From assembly GCA_028707005.1 (NCBI GenBank), contig JAQTVB010000009.1, positions 1-43,080 of the forward strand: a DNA stretch of 43,080 bases, in the 5' to 3' direction. The position numbers and the translations under genes were made by a program. The notes beneath the pieces are model-generated. The model was given only the letters and a program-made list of their open reading frames with translations. It did no database searches and was not told where the DNA came from. Positions 26,033 to 35,902 of this stretch are shown piece after piece. How positions within the stretch are numbered: position 1 is the first letter of the stretch; each line of letters starts with the position of its first letter. This stretch comes from Patescibacteria group bacterium. Its GTDB lineage: Bacteria; Patescibacteriota; Patescibacteriia; Patescibacteriales; GWC2-42-12.

Positions 26033-29000
26033 ATGACCATGAAAATAAAATCAGCGGCGCGCGACTTCGACAAGCTCAGCACAAGGCAATTTTTTAATGA
26101 AACCAAAGCTTCAATCGGTTTGCCCGATTTAATTGAAATACAAAAAGACTCATACAATTGGTTTCTTCGCGAAGGTCTAGCCGATCTGTTCCAGGAAATT
26201 TCTCCGGTGACTGATTTTATCGGCCGTGATTTAGAATTATATTTTGAAGATTATTATCTTGATGAACCGAAATTTGATGAAAGCGAAAGCAAGGCGAAAA
26301 ATATCACCTATGAAGCTTCTTTAAGAGTGAAGGTTAGGCTGGCCAACAAAAAAACCGGTCAAACGGTGACGCAGGAGGTGTTTTTGGGAGATTTTCCTTT
26401 AATGACCAACAACGGAACCTTTATTGTTAACGGTATTGAAAGAGTCGTGGTCTCCCAGCTGATCCGCAGCGCCGGGGTTATTTTTACTTCGGAATTTATC
26501 AAAGGCAAAAAATATTATGGAGCCAAAGTGATACCTAACCGCGGCGCTTGGCTGGAAATAGAAACAGACATGAATAATGTTATCTGGGTGAGGATTGACC
26601 GCAAGAGAAAAGTCGCCATCACTTCTTTATTTAGAGCTTTCGGATATTCTTCCGATGAAGAAATCAAGCAGCTTTTTACCGCCGCCAGTAAAGATACGAG
26701 CATACCGGGGGAAATTGACAATGCCAGCCTCTTGGGTTTCATTGAAGCCACCTTGGCGAAAGATGCGGCCAAAAACGAAGCCGAAGGTTTAAAGGAAGTT
26801 TATAAAAGAATCAGACCGGGAGATTTGGCTACCACGGATAATGCCAGGCAGCTGATTCATTCCATGTTTTTCCGGTTTGACCGTTATGATTTTGATCGCG
26901 TCGGGCGCTATAAGATGAACAAAAAATTCGGGCTGGATGTGCCGAATAATAAAGCCAACCGAGTTTTAAGGAGAGAGGATTTGGTAGTGATCGTCAAAGA
27001 AGTCGTCAGGCTGAATATTACTCAGGACAAAGAAGATGATATTGACCACTTAGGCAACCGCCGCGTCAGGGCGGTGGGAGAATTAATTCAAAATAAATTC
27101 AGGGTCGGGCTGGCCAGAATGGAAAGAATTATCAGAGACAGAATGAGTATTATGGAGATTGAGAATCTAACGCCGAACAAATTGATTAACGCGCGGCCGG
27201 TGATTAGCGTAGTCAAAGAATTTTTCATGTCGTCGCAGTTATCGCAATTTATGGATCAGACCAATCCTTTGGCCGAACTTGAGCATAAAAGAAGGCTATC
27301 GGCCATGGGGCCGGGCGGTCTTACTCGCGAGCGCGCCGGTTTTGAAGTGCGCGACGTGCACACTACTCATTACAGCCGCATTTGCCCGATCGCCACGCCC
27401 GAAGGCCCGAATATCGGATTGGTCGGCCATTTAGCCAGTTATGCCAGATTAAACAGCTATGGCTTTATTGAAGCGCCTTATCAGGTGGTTTTACATGACG
27501 TTCCTAATCAGCCGGAAATTACCGAAGGCAAAACCGCGCGCGAAAATATTTATGAAATTAAAAAAACCGAGGCCGGCTCGGAAGAAGTGAAAGGCAAATT
27601 GATCGTTAAGGCCGGCGAAGTGATTAATAAAGAAACCGCCCGCAGGCTTAAAGAAAAACTCCCGCATGTAACCGTGCCGATTGTGCCGGTAGTCACTGAC
27701 AAAATTATTTATCTCGACGCTTTTGAAGAAGAAAAATATATTACCACTTCCGCGACCACGCCGCTCGATAAGGATGGGCATTTTATGGTGGAAAAAGCCG
27801 AGGCAAGAAAATACGGCCAACCGGCCATGGAATTGGTGGAAAAGATAGATTTAATCGGCGTGGCGCCGAACCAGATTGTTTCGGTAGCCACTTCTTTAAT
27901 TCCCTTTTTGGAACATAACGACGGCATCAGAGCCTTGATGGGAACGAACATGCAGCGGCAGGCGGTGCCGTTGATTACGGCCGAGGCGCCGATCGTGGGC
28001 ACCGGCATTGAGGCGCGTTCGGCCGCTGATTCCGGCCATATTGTTTTAGCGGAAAAAGATGGAGAAATCGTTAGAGTTGACGGCGGTTACATTGAAGTTA
28101 AAGATAAATCCGGCAAGATCAGCAAATATGTTTTAGAGAAGTTTTTACGTTCCAACGCCTCAACCTGCATAAATCAGCGGCCGATTGTAAATCGGGGCGA
28201 TGCTGTTAAGGCGGGAGATGTTTTAACAAATAGTTCGGCCATAGATCATGGCGAATTGTCGCTGGGGCGCAATGTTTTAGTCGCTTTCATGAGCTGGGAA
28301 GGCTTTAACTATGAAGACGCCATAATCATTTCCGAGCGGCTGATAAAAGAAGACCTTTATTCTTCAATCCATATCGAGCATTACACGATTGATGTCCGCG
28401 ATACCAAACTCGGGCCGGAGGTAATCACCAACGACATACCCAATATCAGCGAAGAGAAGCTGAAAGATTTGGATGAGCGCGGCATTGTCCGCATCGGCGC
28501 CGAAGTTTCTTCGGGCGATATTTTGGTCGGCAAAATCACGCCTAAGGGCGAAACGGAGTTGTCGGCCGAAGAGAAGCTCTTGCGGGCGATTTTTGGAGAA
28601 AAAGCCAAAGACGTTAGAGACTCATCACTCTATTTGGAGCATGGCGAACATGGCAAAGTGGTGGACATTAAAATCTTTTCCCGCGAAGACGGAGACAAAT
28701 TGTCTGCCGGCGTTATCCAGTCCATTCAGGTAACGGTGGCTAATTTAAGAAAAATTCAGATCGGCGACAAGATGGCCGGCCGGCATGGCAATAAAGGCGT
28801 TATCTCCAGAATCGTACCGGTTGAAGACATGCCTTATCAGGCTGACGGCACGCCGATTGATATAATTTTGTCGGCTTTGGGCGTAATTTCCAGAATGAAC
28901 CTGGGTCAGCTCTTAGAAACTCATCTGGGTTTTGCCGCCAAGAAATTGAATTATAAGGTGGCGGTGCCATCGCTAAACGGCATGAGCGAAGAGCAGATTA

Positions 29001-29533
29001 AAGAGGAGCTGAAAAAAGCCGGCTTGCCGGCCGATGGCAAGATTGCTCTTTTTGACGGCAAGACCGGAGAAGCCTATGACCACAAAATAGTAGTTGGCTA
29101 TCAATATATGTTGAAACTTAACCATATGGTTGAAGATAAGATGCATCAACGTTCTATCGGGCCGTATTCTTTGATCACACAGCAGCCTTTGGGGGGCAAA
29201 GCGCAATTCGGCGGCCAACGTTTCGGCGAAATGGAAGTCTGGGCGTTGGAAGCTTATGGCGCGGCGCATTGCTTGCAGGAAATTTTGACCATAAAATCAG
29301 ACGATGTTCCGGGCAGAAGCAAGGCTTATGAGTCAATTATCAAAGGCGAACCGATCAGAAAGATAAATGTCCCGGAATCATTCAATGTGTTAGTAAGGGA
29401 ATTAAAAGGTTTATGCCTGGACGTGGAGCTGATGCAAGGAGATCAGGTGATTGACTTGGAACGCCAGGGCGATGACAAGCCCATGGGAGAAGGGGAGAGA
29501 AGACAAAATTTTGAGGAAAGAAGGGATAAATAA
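26033..29533 (+). CDS. rpoB: DNA-directed RNA polymerase subunit beta
   Basis: Characteristic RpoB motifs (HYSRICPIATPEGPNIGLVGHLA, GRHGNKGVISRIVP, GGKAQFGGQRFGEMEVWALEAYGA). Confidence 0.98.
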   Translation: MTMKIKSAARDFDKLSTRQFFNETKASIGLPDLIEIQKDSYNWFLREGLADLFQEISPVTDFIGRDLELYFEDYYLDEPKFDESESKAKNITYEASLRVKVRLANKKTGQTVTQEVFLGDFPLMTNNGTFIVNGIERVVVSQLIRSAGVIFTSEFIKGKKYYGAKVIPNRGAWLEIETDMNNVIWVRIDRKRKVAITSLFRAFGYSSDEEIKQLFTAASKDTSIPGEIDNASLLGFIEATLAKDAAKNEAEGLKEVYKRIRPGDLATTDNARQLIHSMFFRFDRYDFDRVGRYKMNKKFGLDVPNNKANRVLRREDLVVIVKEVVRLNITQDKEDDIDHLGNRRVRAVGELIQNKFRVGLARMERIIRDRMSIMEIENLTPNKLINARPVISVVKEFFMSSQLSQFMDQTNPLAELEHKRRLSAMGPGGLTRERAGFEVRDVHTTHYSRICPIATPEGPNIGLVGHLASYARLNSYGFIEAPYQVVLHDVPNQPEITEGKTARENIYEIKKTEAGSEEVKGKLIVKAGEVINKETARRLKEKLPHVTVPIVPVVTDKIIYLDAFEEEKYITTSATTPLDKDGHFMVEKAEARKYGQPAMELVEKIDLIGVAPNQIVSVATSLIPFLEHNDGIRALMGTNMQRQAVPLITAEAPIVGTGIEARSAADSGHIVLAEKDGEIVRVDGGYIEVKDKSGKISKYVLEKFLRSNASTCINQRPIVNRGDAVKAGDVLTNSSAIDHGELSLGRNVLVAFMSWEGFNYEDAIIISERLIKEDLYSSIHIEHYTIDVRDTKLGPEVITNDIPNISEEKLKDLDERGIVRIGAEVSSGDILVGKITPKGETELSAEEKLLRAIFGEKAKDVRDSSLYLEHGEHGKVVDIKIFSREDGDKLSAGVIQSIQVTVANLRKIQIGDKMAGRHGNKGVISRIVPVEDMPYQADGTPIDIILSALGVISRMNLGQLLETHLGFAAKKLNYKVAVPSLNGMSEEQIKEELKKAGLPADGKIALFDGKTGEAYDHKIVVGYQYMLKLNHMVEDKMHQRSIGPYSLITQQPLGGKAQFGGQRFGEMEVWALEAYGAAHCLQEILTIKSDDVPGRSKAYESIIKGEPIRKINVPESFNVLVRELKGLCLDVELMQGDQVIDLERQGDDKPMGEGERRQNFEERRDK

Positions 29534-29649
29534 TTTTCAATATTTAAACCCCCAATGAGTTAATGGAAAATTTGGAACGAAGCAATCAGTACGTATTTGG
29601 TAAAATAGAATAAATTTTTTTTAAAATATATTTTAAATATTATACCAGT

Positions 29650-32600
29650 ATGCTGAATCCAATAAAAACCACTGATTTTGACGCTATCAAATTAAAATTA
29701 GCTTCGCCTGAAGCGATTTTGGCTTGGTCGCACGGCGAAGTTATCAGGCCGGAAACCATAAATTATCGGACGCAAAAACCGGAAAAGAGCGGTTTGTTCG
29801 CGGAAGAAATTTTTGGTCCGTCAAAAGACTGGGAGTGCTATTGCGGCAAATACAAAAAAATCCGCTATAAGGGCATTATCTGCGATAAATGCGGCGTGGA
29901 AGTAACCAGGAGCTTGGTTAGGCGCGAGCGCATGGGCCACATCAAACTGGAGGCCCCGGTTTCTCATATTTGGTTTCTTAGAGGTACTTCTTCTAAAATT
30001 GGTTTGATTATGGATTTATCCATGCAAGCGCTGGAAAAAGTGGTTTATTTCGCCAGCTTCATTATTTCCGATGTTAATGAAGAATTGCGCTTGGCGACGA
30101 TTGAGCAAATCAAGCAGGAATATAAGAACAAAAGAAAATCCATTGAAGCTGACTGGCAGAAGCAGACAGGCGAAATCAAAAATAAAAAGGGCAAACTATT
30201 GACTCAAGGCAAGAGTGAATTTGAGATTGAAAGCAGCTTAAGAGATGAAATCGAGGCTTTGGAGAAAATAAAGAATGATAAATTGGATAATTTGGAGCAG
30301 GCCTTTGATCAGGCGCAAAAAGAGTTGAAAGATTTGAAACCGCTAACTATCATTTCCGAGAGCCTATACCAAAATTTAAGCTTGAAGTATGGCCATATTT
30401 TTACCGCTGATATCGGCGCCGATGCTGTAAGGAAATTATTGGAAAAAATCGATTACGACAAGTTGATCCCGGCTTTGGAAAAAGAACTGGCCGGCGCGAT
30501 TGATTCCAAAAAAGATAAATTAGTCAGGCGCTTGAAATTATTAAAGAGTCTAAAGGCCAATAATTTGCGGCCCGAGTGGATGATTTTGACAGTCGTGCCG
30601 GTGATACCGCCGGATCTCCGTCCGATGGTGCCGCTTGATGGCGGACGATTTGCCACTTCCGACTTAAATGATTTATATCGCCGCATCATCAACCGCAATA
30701 ATCGTCTCAAGCAATTGATAGATTTGAACGCTCCCGAGGTAATTTGCCGCAATGAAAAAAGAATGTTGCAAGAAGCAGTTGACGCTTTGATTGATAATTC
30801 CATCAGGCACGGAAAGACCGTGGTGGCATCCACCGGGCAGAAAAGAATGCTTAAATCATTAGCCGATTCGTTAAAAGGCAAACAGGGCAGATTCAGGCAG
30901 AATTTACTGGGTAAAAGGGTGGATTATTCCGGCCGGAGCGTTATCGTGGTGAATCCGAATTTAAGATTGGACCAGTGCGGTTTGCCTAAGCGCATGGCCC
31001 TGGAGCTCTTTAAGCCTTTTATTATTTCACGATTAATCAACAAAGAAATCGTCCATAATGTTCGGAGCGCTTCCCGTTTTATTGAGTCTGGCAAAGGCGA
31101 GGTTTGGGACATTCTTGAAGATATCATTAAGGGCGCTTATGTTTTTTTAAATCGCGCTCCGACCTTGCATCGTCTCGGCATCCAGGCGTTCAGGCCGATT
31201 CTCATTGAAGGTTTGGCTTTACAGATCCATCCTTTGGTTTGTACGGCGTTTAACGCTGACTTTGACGGCGACCAAATGGCCGTTCATGTCCCCTTGACCG
31301 AAGAAGCCATTGCCGAAGCCCGTGATATTATGCTCTCAAGCCATAACCTCCTAAAGCCGGCCACCGGCGATCCGGTAGTGACGCCGAACCAAGACATTGT
31401 CTGGGGAGCTTTCTATATTACCAACGTCGGCCGTGATTTTACGGACGCGGATGAGAAAAAAATTAAGAATTTTTATTCGCCTGAAGACGCGATTTTGTCG
31501 TATAATCTTAAAAATATTAAGCTGCAGCAAAAAATCAGAGTGATGATAGAAAAGAAGTTTATTATTACTTCCGTGGGCAGGATTATTTTTAACGAAGCTT
31601 TGCCTAAGAAATTGCGCTTCGTCAATGAAATCGTGGGCAAGAGCAAGCTAAGGAATTTAATCAAAGAGTGTTTAAGGCATTACGGCGAACAGGCGACGAT
31701 TGATTTATTGGATCAAATTAAAAATACCAGTTTTAAATATATCACCAAGAGCGGCTTGTCCTGGGGCATGAACGATATTCCTCATCTTCATGAAAAAGAC
31801 CAAATGATAGCCAACGCCTCTAAGCAAGCCGAAGAAATCGCGGAGCAATATCGCGACGGCTTGTTAACCGACAGCGAGCGATACAGCAAGATCATTGAAC
31901 TTTGGACTACGGTTAAAGAAAAAGTGACGGAAATTTGCCGCCATCATCTGCCCAAAGACGGGCCGGTTTATTCCATGATAGAATCGGGCGCTCGAGGCTC
32001 CTGGGCGCAGCTTACTCAAGTTTTAGGCATGAAGGGCCTGGTAACTTCTCCGGGCGGCGACATCATTGAATTGCCGGTTAAGGGTAATTTCAAAAAAGGT
32101 TTTAGCGTTTTGGAATATTTCATCTCCACTCATGGCGTAAGAAAAGGCTTGTCCGATACCGCCTTAAGAACTTCAAACGCCGGCTACTTAACCAGGCGTT
32201 TGGTTGACGTTTCCCAGGATATTATTATTGTCAAAGAAGATTGCGGCGATGAAGAAGGGCTGCTCATAAAGAAAGAAGAAAGCGAAGCCATGGGCGAAAC
32301 CATCACTAAGCGCATGACCGGCAGATTTTTGGCGGCGGATTTAAAGAATCGGGCCGGCAAGGTTTTATTAAAAGCCGGCGAGCTGGTGACCGAAGAAATC
32401 GCGGAAAAAATTGCCAAAGAGGAGATTGTTGAAGCGAAAGTCAAGTCAGTTTTAACTTGTAAAGTGCACCGCGGCGTCTGTTCAAAGTGCTATGGCTATG
32501 ATTTGGCCTATAATAAACCGGTTAAAATCGGCACGGCCGTGGGTATCATCGCCGCGCAGTCAATCGGTGAACCGGGAACCCAGTTAACCATGCGGACGTT

Positions 32601-33594
32601 TCATACCGGCGGTGTTGCCGGACAGGAAGATATCACCCAGGGGTTGCCTCGGGTGGAAGAAATTTTTGAGAGCCGGCCGCCCAAGAAGAAAGCTTTTATC
32701 GCCGATGTCGCCGGCACGGTTAAGATTGAAACCGCGCAAAGAACGATTGCCGATGAAAGCGGAGAAATGGTGATTTCCAATCCCCAAGCGAAGATTTTGA
32801 AGATATATTACCAGGGCGCGGAAACGGATAAGTATCATTTTGCCGAAGCGATCCGCGAAGCGGTTTTGGAAAGTAAAGAAAATAAGAAGCAGGAAATAAA
32901 AATTTTGGTAAAAGATGGCGCTTCAGTTAATAAGAATAGCGAGTTATTTTCCGTTGGCAAGAAAATTTTTAAAGCTAAAAAGGCCGGAAAAGTAAAGGTG
33001 GAAGAAAAGGCCGTTAAAGTAGTTAGCCGGGCGGAAAAAGTCAAGGAATATATTGTGCCCAGAGGCTTTGGCATTTGGGTTAAGGACGGCGAAACAGTGC
33101 AGATCGGCGATCAGCTTACCGACGGTTCTCTGGACCTGCATCAGCTTTTCAAGCTAAGAGGCAAGCTGGAAGCGCAAAAATATATTGTTAAAGAAATTCA
33201 GTATGTCTATTCATCCCAGGGCCAGCCTTTGAATGATAAGCATATTGAAATTATTGCGCGCCAGATGTTTTCCAGAGTTTATGTTAATAATGCCGGCGAT
33301 ACCGAATTATTGCCCGGAGAAATCGTGGAGAAGGCGATTTTCGACAAGACCAACGAGGATACCGCGGCAGCCGGGAAAAAGACGGCGCAGGGAGAAGAAT
33401 TGCTGCTGGGCATCACCAAGTCTTCTCTGACCACCAACAGTTTCTTGTCGGCGGCTTCCTTTCAGGAGACGGCCAGAGTCTTAATTGACGCGGCCGTGAC
33501 CGGTAAAATTGATCATCTTGAAGGCCTAAAAGAGAACGTGATCATCGGCCGGCCGATTCCGGCCGGGACCGGCTATCGGGCGAAAGCGGAATAA
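29650..33594 (+). CDS. rpoC: DNA-directed RNA polymerase subunit beta'
   Basis: CYCGKYKKIRYKGIICDKCG zinc finger, NADFDGDQMAVHVPL catalytic loop, AAQSIGEPGTQLTMRTFHTGG. Confidence 0.98.
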   Translation: MLNPIKTTDFDAIKLKLASPEAILAWSHGEVIRPETINYRTQKPEKSGLFAEEIFGPSKDWECYCGKYKKIRYKGIICDKCGVEVTRSLVRRERMGHIKLEAPVSHIWFLRGTSSKIGLIMDLSMQALEKVVYFASFIISDVNEELRLATIEQIKQEYKNKRKSIEADWQKQTGEIKNKKGKLLTQGKSEFEIESSLRDEIEALEKIKNDKLDNLEQAFDQAQKELKDLKPLTIISESLYQNLSLKYGHIFTADIGADAVRKLLEKIDYDKLIPALEKELAGAIDSKKDKLVRRLKLLKSLKANNLRPEWMILTVVPVIPPDLRPMVPLDGGRFATSDLNDLYRRIINRNNRLKQLIDLNAPEVICRNEKRMLQEAVDALIDNSIRHGKTVVASTGQKRMLKSLADSLKGKQGRFRQNLLGKRVDYSGRSVIVVNPNLRLDQCGLPKRMALELFKPFIISRLINKEIVHNVRSASRFIESGKGEVWDILEDIIKGAYVFLNRAPTLHRLGIQAFRPILIEGLALQIHPLVCTAFNADFDGDQMAVHVPLTEEAIAEARDIMLSSHNLLKPATGDPVVTPNQDIVWGAFYITNVGRDFTDADEKKIKNFYSPEDAILSYNLKNIKLQQKIRVMIEKKFIITSVGRIIFNEALPKKLRFVNEIVGKSKLRNLIKECLRHYGEQATIDLLDQIKNTSFKYITKSGLSWGMNDIPHLHEKDQMIANASKQAEEIAEQYRDGLLTDSERYSKIIELWTTVKEKVTEICRHHLPKDGPVYSMIESGARGSWAQLTQVLGMKGLVTSPGGDIIELPVKGNFKKGFSVLEYFISTHGVRKGLSDTALRTSNAGYLTRRLVDVSQDIIIVKEDCGDEEGLLIKKEESEAMGETITKRMTGRFLAADLKNRAGKVLLKAGELVTEEIAEKIAKEEIVEAKVKSVLTCKVHRGVCSKCYGYDLAYNKPVKIGTAVGIIAAQSIGEPGTQLTMRTFHTGGVAGQEDITQGLPRVEEIFESRPPKKKAFIADVAGTVKIETAQRTIADESGEMVISNPQAKILKIYYQGAETDKYHFAEAIREAVLESKENKKQEIKILVKDGASVNKNSELFSVGKKIFKAKKAGKVKVEEKAVKVVSRAEKVKEYIVPRGFGIWVKDGETVQIGDQLTDGSLDLHQLFKLRGKLEAQKYIVKEIQYVYSSQGQPLNDKHIEIIARQMFSRVYVNNAGDTELLPGEIVEKAIFDKTNEDTAAAGKKTAQGEELLLGITKSSLTTNSFLSAASFQETARVLIDAAVTGKIDHLEGLKENVIIGRPIPAGTGYRAKAE

Positions 33595-33603
33595 TTTCAT
33601 TTT

Positions 33604-33655
33604 CTTTGTCATTGCGAGCCGCTTCGCACTTAAAGCGGCGCGGCAATCTCCTTTG
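33604..33655. repeat. TTGTCATTGCGAG-type dispersed repeat (partial)
   Basis: TTGTCATTGCGAGCCGCTTCGCACTTAAAGCGGCGCGGCAATCTCC; related full element at 40217-40320. Confidence 0.6.
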
Positions 33656-33702
33656 GGCATATACAGGTTCATTATACAAACATTAAGGCAGGTAAAGTTA
33701 TT

Positions 33703-33870
33703 TGGGGCGAAGGCTTGATTTGGTTATTTTTTTCGCTGCGGAACTCACACATTATTTAGCCAATCTAAAACTTTTTATCTAGCGGAGCTTTCTTTGGGTT
33801 TAGAAACCATCAGCTGACAGCGGGCTCAAACAATCCTCGCTTCAAAAAATAACCAAACCAAGCCCCACTG
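33703..33870 (+). ncRNA. Candidate 6S-RNA-like RNA, copy B
   Basis: Closing stem GGCTTGATTTGGTTATTTTTT / AAAAAATAACCAAACCAAGCC (33712-33732 / 33844-33864); interior shares CTGCGGAACTC and GGGCTCAAACAATCCTCG with copy A. Confidence 0.5.
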
Positions 33871-33899
33871 ATTTATTTGTTCTTTATAGATATCAAAAC

Positions 33900-33937
33900 A
33901 AAAAAGGCATGGCGGCGAAAGCCATAATGCCTTTTTT
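33900..33937. terminator. Bidirectional terminator between rpoC/ncRNA B and porB
   Basis: AAAAAAGGCAT-GGCGGCGAAAGCC-ATAATGCCTTTTTT. Confidence 0.85.
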
Positions 33938-33953
33938 GTTTATCGAATAACGA

Positions 33954-34919
33954 TTATAAATCGTATTTTTTCGCGTTTTCATCCGCCAGATGCTGGATAT
34001 AAGCGATTTGTTCTTTGCCCCGTTCGTCCTTGAATAGATGCTTGAACCTACCTTGTGGTTTCAAGTAATCCATGACCGGCGGAACTTGGGCCGGCCGCTT
34101 CATGACTTCAGTAAGTTTTCCATCAGTATATTCCACGACCGGATAAATGCCGGTTTGGGCGGCTAATTTGGCAAGCCGAATCGTGTCTTTGGGTTCGGTT
34201 TTCCAGCCCGGGATGCAAGGCACAAGAATCTGTAGATATGACGGCCCGGGCGTGGCCACAGCTTTTTTTATTTTTTTCACGATGTCTAAGGGGTAAGCCA
34301 CCGTGGTCTGGGCGACATATTTTAAGCCATGGGCCAAGGCAATGGCCAGCATATCTTTTTTCATAAATGTTGAGCCCATGCCAATAAGTTCAGTTGAGAC
34401 ATTAGCCGGCTTGCCCGCCGTAGCTTTAGCGGAGGCGGGCGTGGTGGTGGTATTTGCCGCCCAGGGGGTAGAAGCGCTGGCCTGGGCGCCGGTATTCATG
34501 TAGCCTTCATTATCGTAGCAGACGTATAAAATATTTTCACCGCGTTCCCACATGCCGCTGATCAGGCCGAAGCCGATGTCAAAAGTGCCGCCGTCGCCGC
34601 CTTGGGCCACCACAGAGATTTTCGATTTTCGATTTTCGATTTTCGATTTATATGTTAAAGCCGCATTTATGCCCGAAGCCACGGCTGACGCGTTTTCAAA
34701 TAGAGAATGGATCCAGGGCAGGCCCCAGGAGCTTTCCGGGTAAGCGGTCGTGACCACTTCCAAACAGCCGGTAGCGTTAGCGATGATAGTGTTGGGGCCG
34801 AGCGCGTCGGCCACCAAGCGGGCCGCGATCATTTGGCCGCAGCCGGCGCAACCGCGATGACCGGGGGAGAGGAGAGTCTTGGGTGGTGTTTCGGTGGTTT
34901 TATTTATGGTAATTGGCAT
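33954..34919 (-). CDS. porB: 2-oxoacid (pyruvate-type):ferredoxin oxidoreductase beta subunit
   Basis: GHRGCAGCGQMIAARL, ATGCLEV, WIHSLFENASAVASGI, QGGDGGTFDIGFG (TPP site), YDNEGYMNTGAQASASTPWAA. Confidence 0.92.
   Translation of the reverse strand: MPITINKTTETPPKTLLSPGHRGCAGCGQMIAARLVADALGPNTIIANATGCLEVVTTAYPESSWGLPWIHSLFENASAVASGINAALTYKSKIENRKSKISVVAQGGDGGTFDIGFGLISGMWERGENILYVCYDNEGYMNTGAQASASTPWAANTTTTPASAKATAGKPANVSTELIGMGSTFMKKDMLAIALAHGLKYVAQTTVAYPLDIVKKIKKAVATPGPSYLQILVPCIPGWKTEPKDTIRLAKLAAQTGIYPVVEYTDGKLTEVMKRPAQVPPVMDYLKPQGRFKHLFKDERGKEQIAYIQHLADENAKKYDL
34413..34440. repeat. Palindromic repeat in frame in porB
   Basis: GCCCGCCGTAGCTTTAGCGGAGGCGGGC, 7-bp perfect arms; encodes ASAKATAG on the minus strand. 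Confidence 0.75.
34616..34650. repeat. Four tandem 9-bp units (TTCGATTTT) in frame in porB
   Basis: GATTTTCGATTTTCGATTTTCGATTTTCGATTTA, encoding KSKIENRKSKIS next to the TPP motif. Confidence 0.8.
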
Positions 34920-35001
34920 AAGTTAATTTAGAATTAAAAATTAAAAATTACGAATTACGAATTAAAATTCGTAATTGATAATTCGTAATTTTTAATTCAT
35001 T

Positions 35002-35211
35002 CTAGTTCGTTTCCATTATTTGTTTTTTGATGCCTTTCAACTCCACTTTATTCATTTTTCCTATAAATTTGGAGGCGTTCAGTATTTCAATCAGCACCGG
35101 TTTTTTTGTTTTGGATAAATGAATAATAAAATTACCCAATTCCACGGAGTGGTCAATCGGATCTTTGGTTATTTCCCAGCTTAAGATGTTTGTTTCGGCG
35201 TCGTACTGCAT
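35002..35211 (-). CDS. DUF2283-like small protein
   Basis: MQYDAETNILSWEI...VELGNFIIHLSKTKKPVLIEILNASKFI resembles DUF2283. Confidence 0.6.
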   Translation of the reverse strand: MQYDAETNILSWEITKDPIDHSVELGNFIIHLSKTKKPVLIEILNASKFIGKMNKVELKGIKKQIMETN

Positions 35212-35218
35212 AATGATT

Positions 35219-35426
35219 ACTTGTCATTCCCGAAGCCGCAGGCTATCGGGAATCCAGGAGGGGGTAGTAAGAATGTTTTGCCTATTCTAAGCTTTGTATC
35301 ACATTTATTTGCGGTGTTGAGGGCGAGCAGTGAAAATACTTCTGCTACTTTTACTCCTGGATTGCTCCTCTGTGCCGACCTCGGCGCTGAAAAGGAAAAC
35401 GGAGTGCTTTCGCGGGAATGACAATT
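35219..35426. repeat. MITE-like element with TTGTCATTCCCG terminal inverted repeats
   Basis: TTGTCATTCCCG ... CGGGAATGACAA ends with internal ATCCAGGAG / CTCCTGGAT inverted repeat; lies between the DUF4258-like and DUF2283-like genes. Confidence 0.75.
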
Positions 35427-35438
35427 AGGGGATTAGAA

Positions 35439-35654
35439 TTATTTCACCGGGTAGAAAGTTATTACTTTAACTATCCCAGCTTCTTTTTTATAAATCACTT
35501 TTATGCCTTCTTTTTCCGCGCTGAAAAGCCCTGATTTTCTGCCTTGCTTGTCCGGCGTAGCCAAGGCGTCCTCAATTTGCTCGCGCGTGAAAAAGACTTT
35601 ATGCCGGTTCAGGATATCAAATTTATTTTCGGCGTATTTGGTAAAGTAAAACAT
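35439..35654 (-). CDS. DUF4258-like protein, intact copy (putative RelE-superfamily toxin)
   Basis: MFYFTKYAENKFDILNRHKVFFTREQIEDALATP...EGIKVIYKKEAGIVKVITFYPVK. Confidence 0.6.
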   Translation of the reverse strand: MFYFTKYAENKFDILNRHKVFFTREQIEDALATPDKQGRKSGLFSAEKEGIKVIYKKEAGIVKVITFYPVK

Positions 35655-35657
35655 AAT
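35574..35657 (-). repeat. 84-bp direct repeat, copy 1 (5' end of the intact DUF4258-like gene)
   Basis: Identical over 84 bp to 36173-36256. Confidence 0.97.
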
Positions 35658-35900
35658 TTAAAGATTGTAAGTATTATCGTTTTTTCGCCCCAGCATTAAA
35701 ACAAATATTTTTTTGTCATCGTTGATTTTGTGGATAATTCTTATTTTTCCTTGGCGGACGCGATAAATGTCTTGTCGACCCTTAAGTTTCTTTATATTGA
35801 GAGCGGCAAAATTGCCCCTATCAATTTTATCAAGAATTGCTTTAGCGGTTTTTCGTTCTTCGGCGGTTAATTTTTTCAGGGCCTTGTTGATTTTATCCAT
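35658..35900 (-). CDS. RelE/ParE-type toxin
   Basis: LKKLTAEERKTAKAILDKI...LKGRQDIYRVRQGKIRIIHKINDDKKIFVLMLGRKNDNTY is RelE-like. Confidence 0.85.
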   Translation of the reverse strand: MDKINKALKKLTAEERKTAKAILDKIDRGNFAALNIKKLKGRQDIYRVRQGKIRIIHKINDDKKIFVLMLGRKNDNTYNL

Positions 35901-35902
35901 AT

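Noticed and set aside
26033-33594. Inteins or split sites in rpoB/rpoC
   Set aside because: Conserved motifs run continuously; no splicing-domain sequence seen.
34920-35001. GAATTAAAAATTACGAATT inverted repeat as a regulatory RNA
   Set aside because: Simple-sequence intergenic repeat similar to others in the window; no promoter or terminator association.
35221-35421. 66-aa ORF within the TTGTCATTCCCG element
   Set aside because: Chance reading frame in a repeat; no domain.
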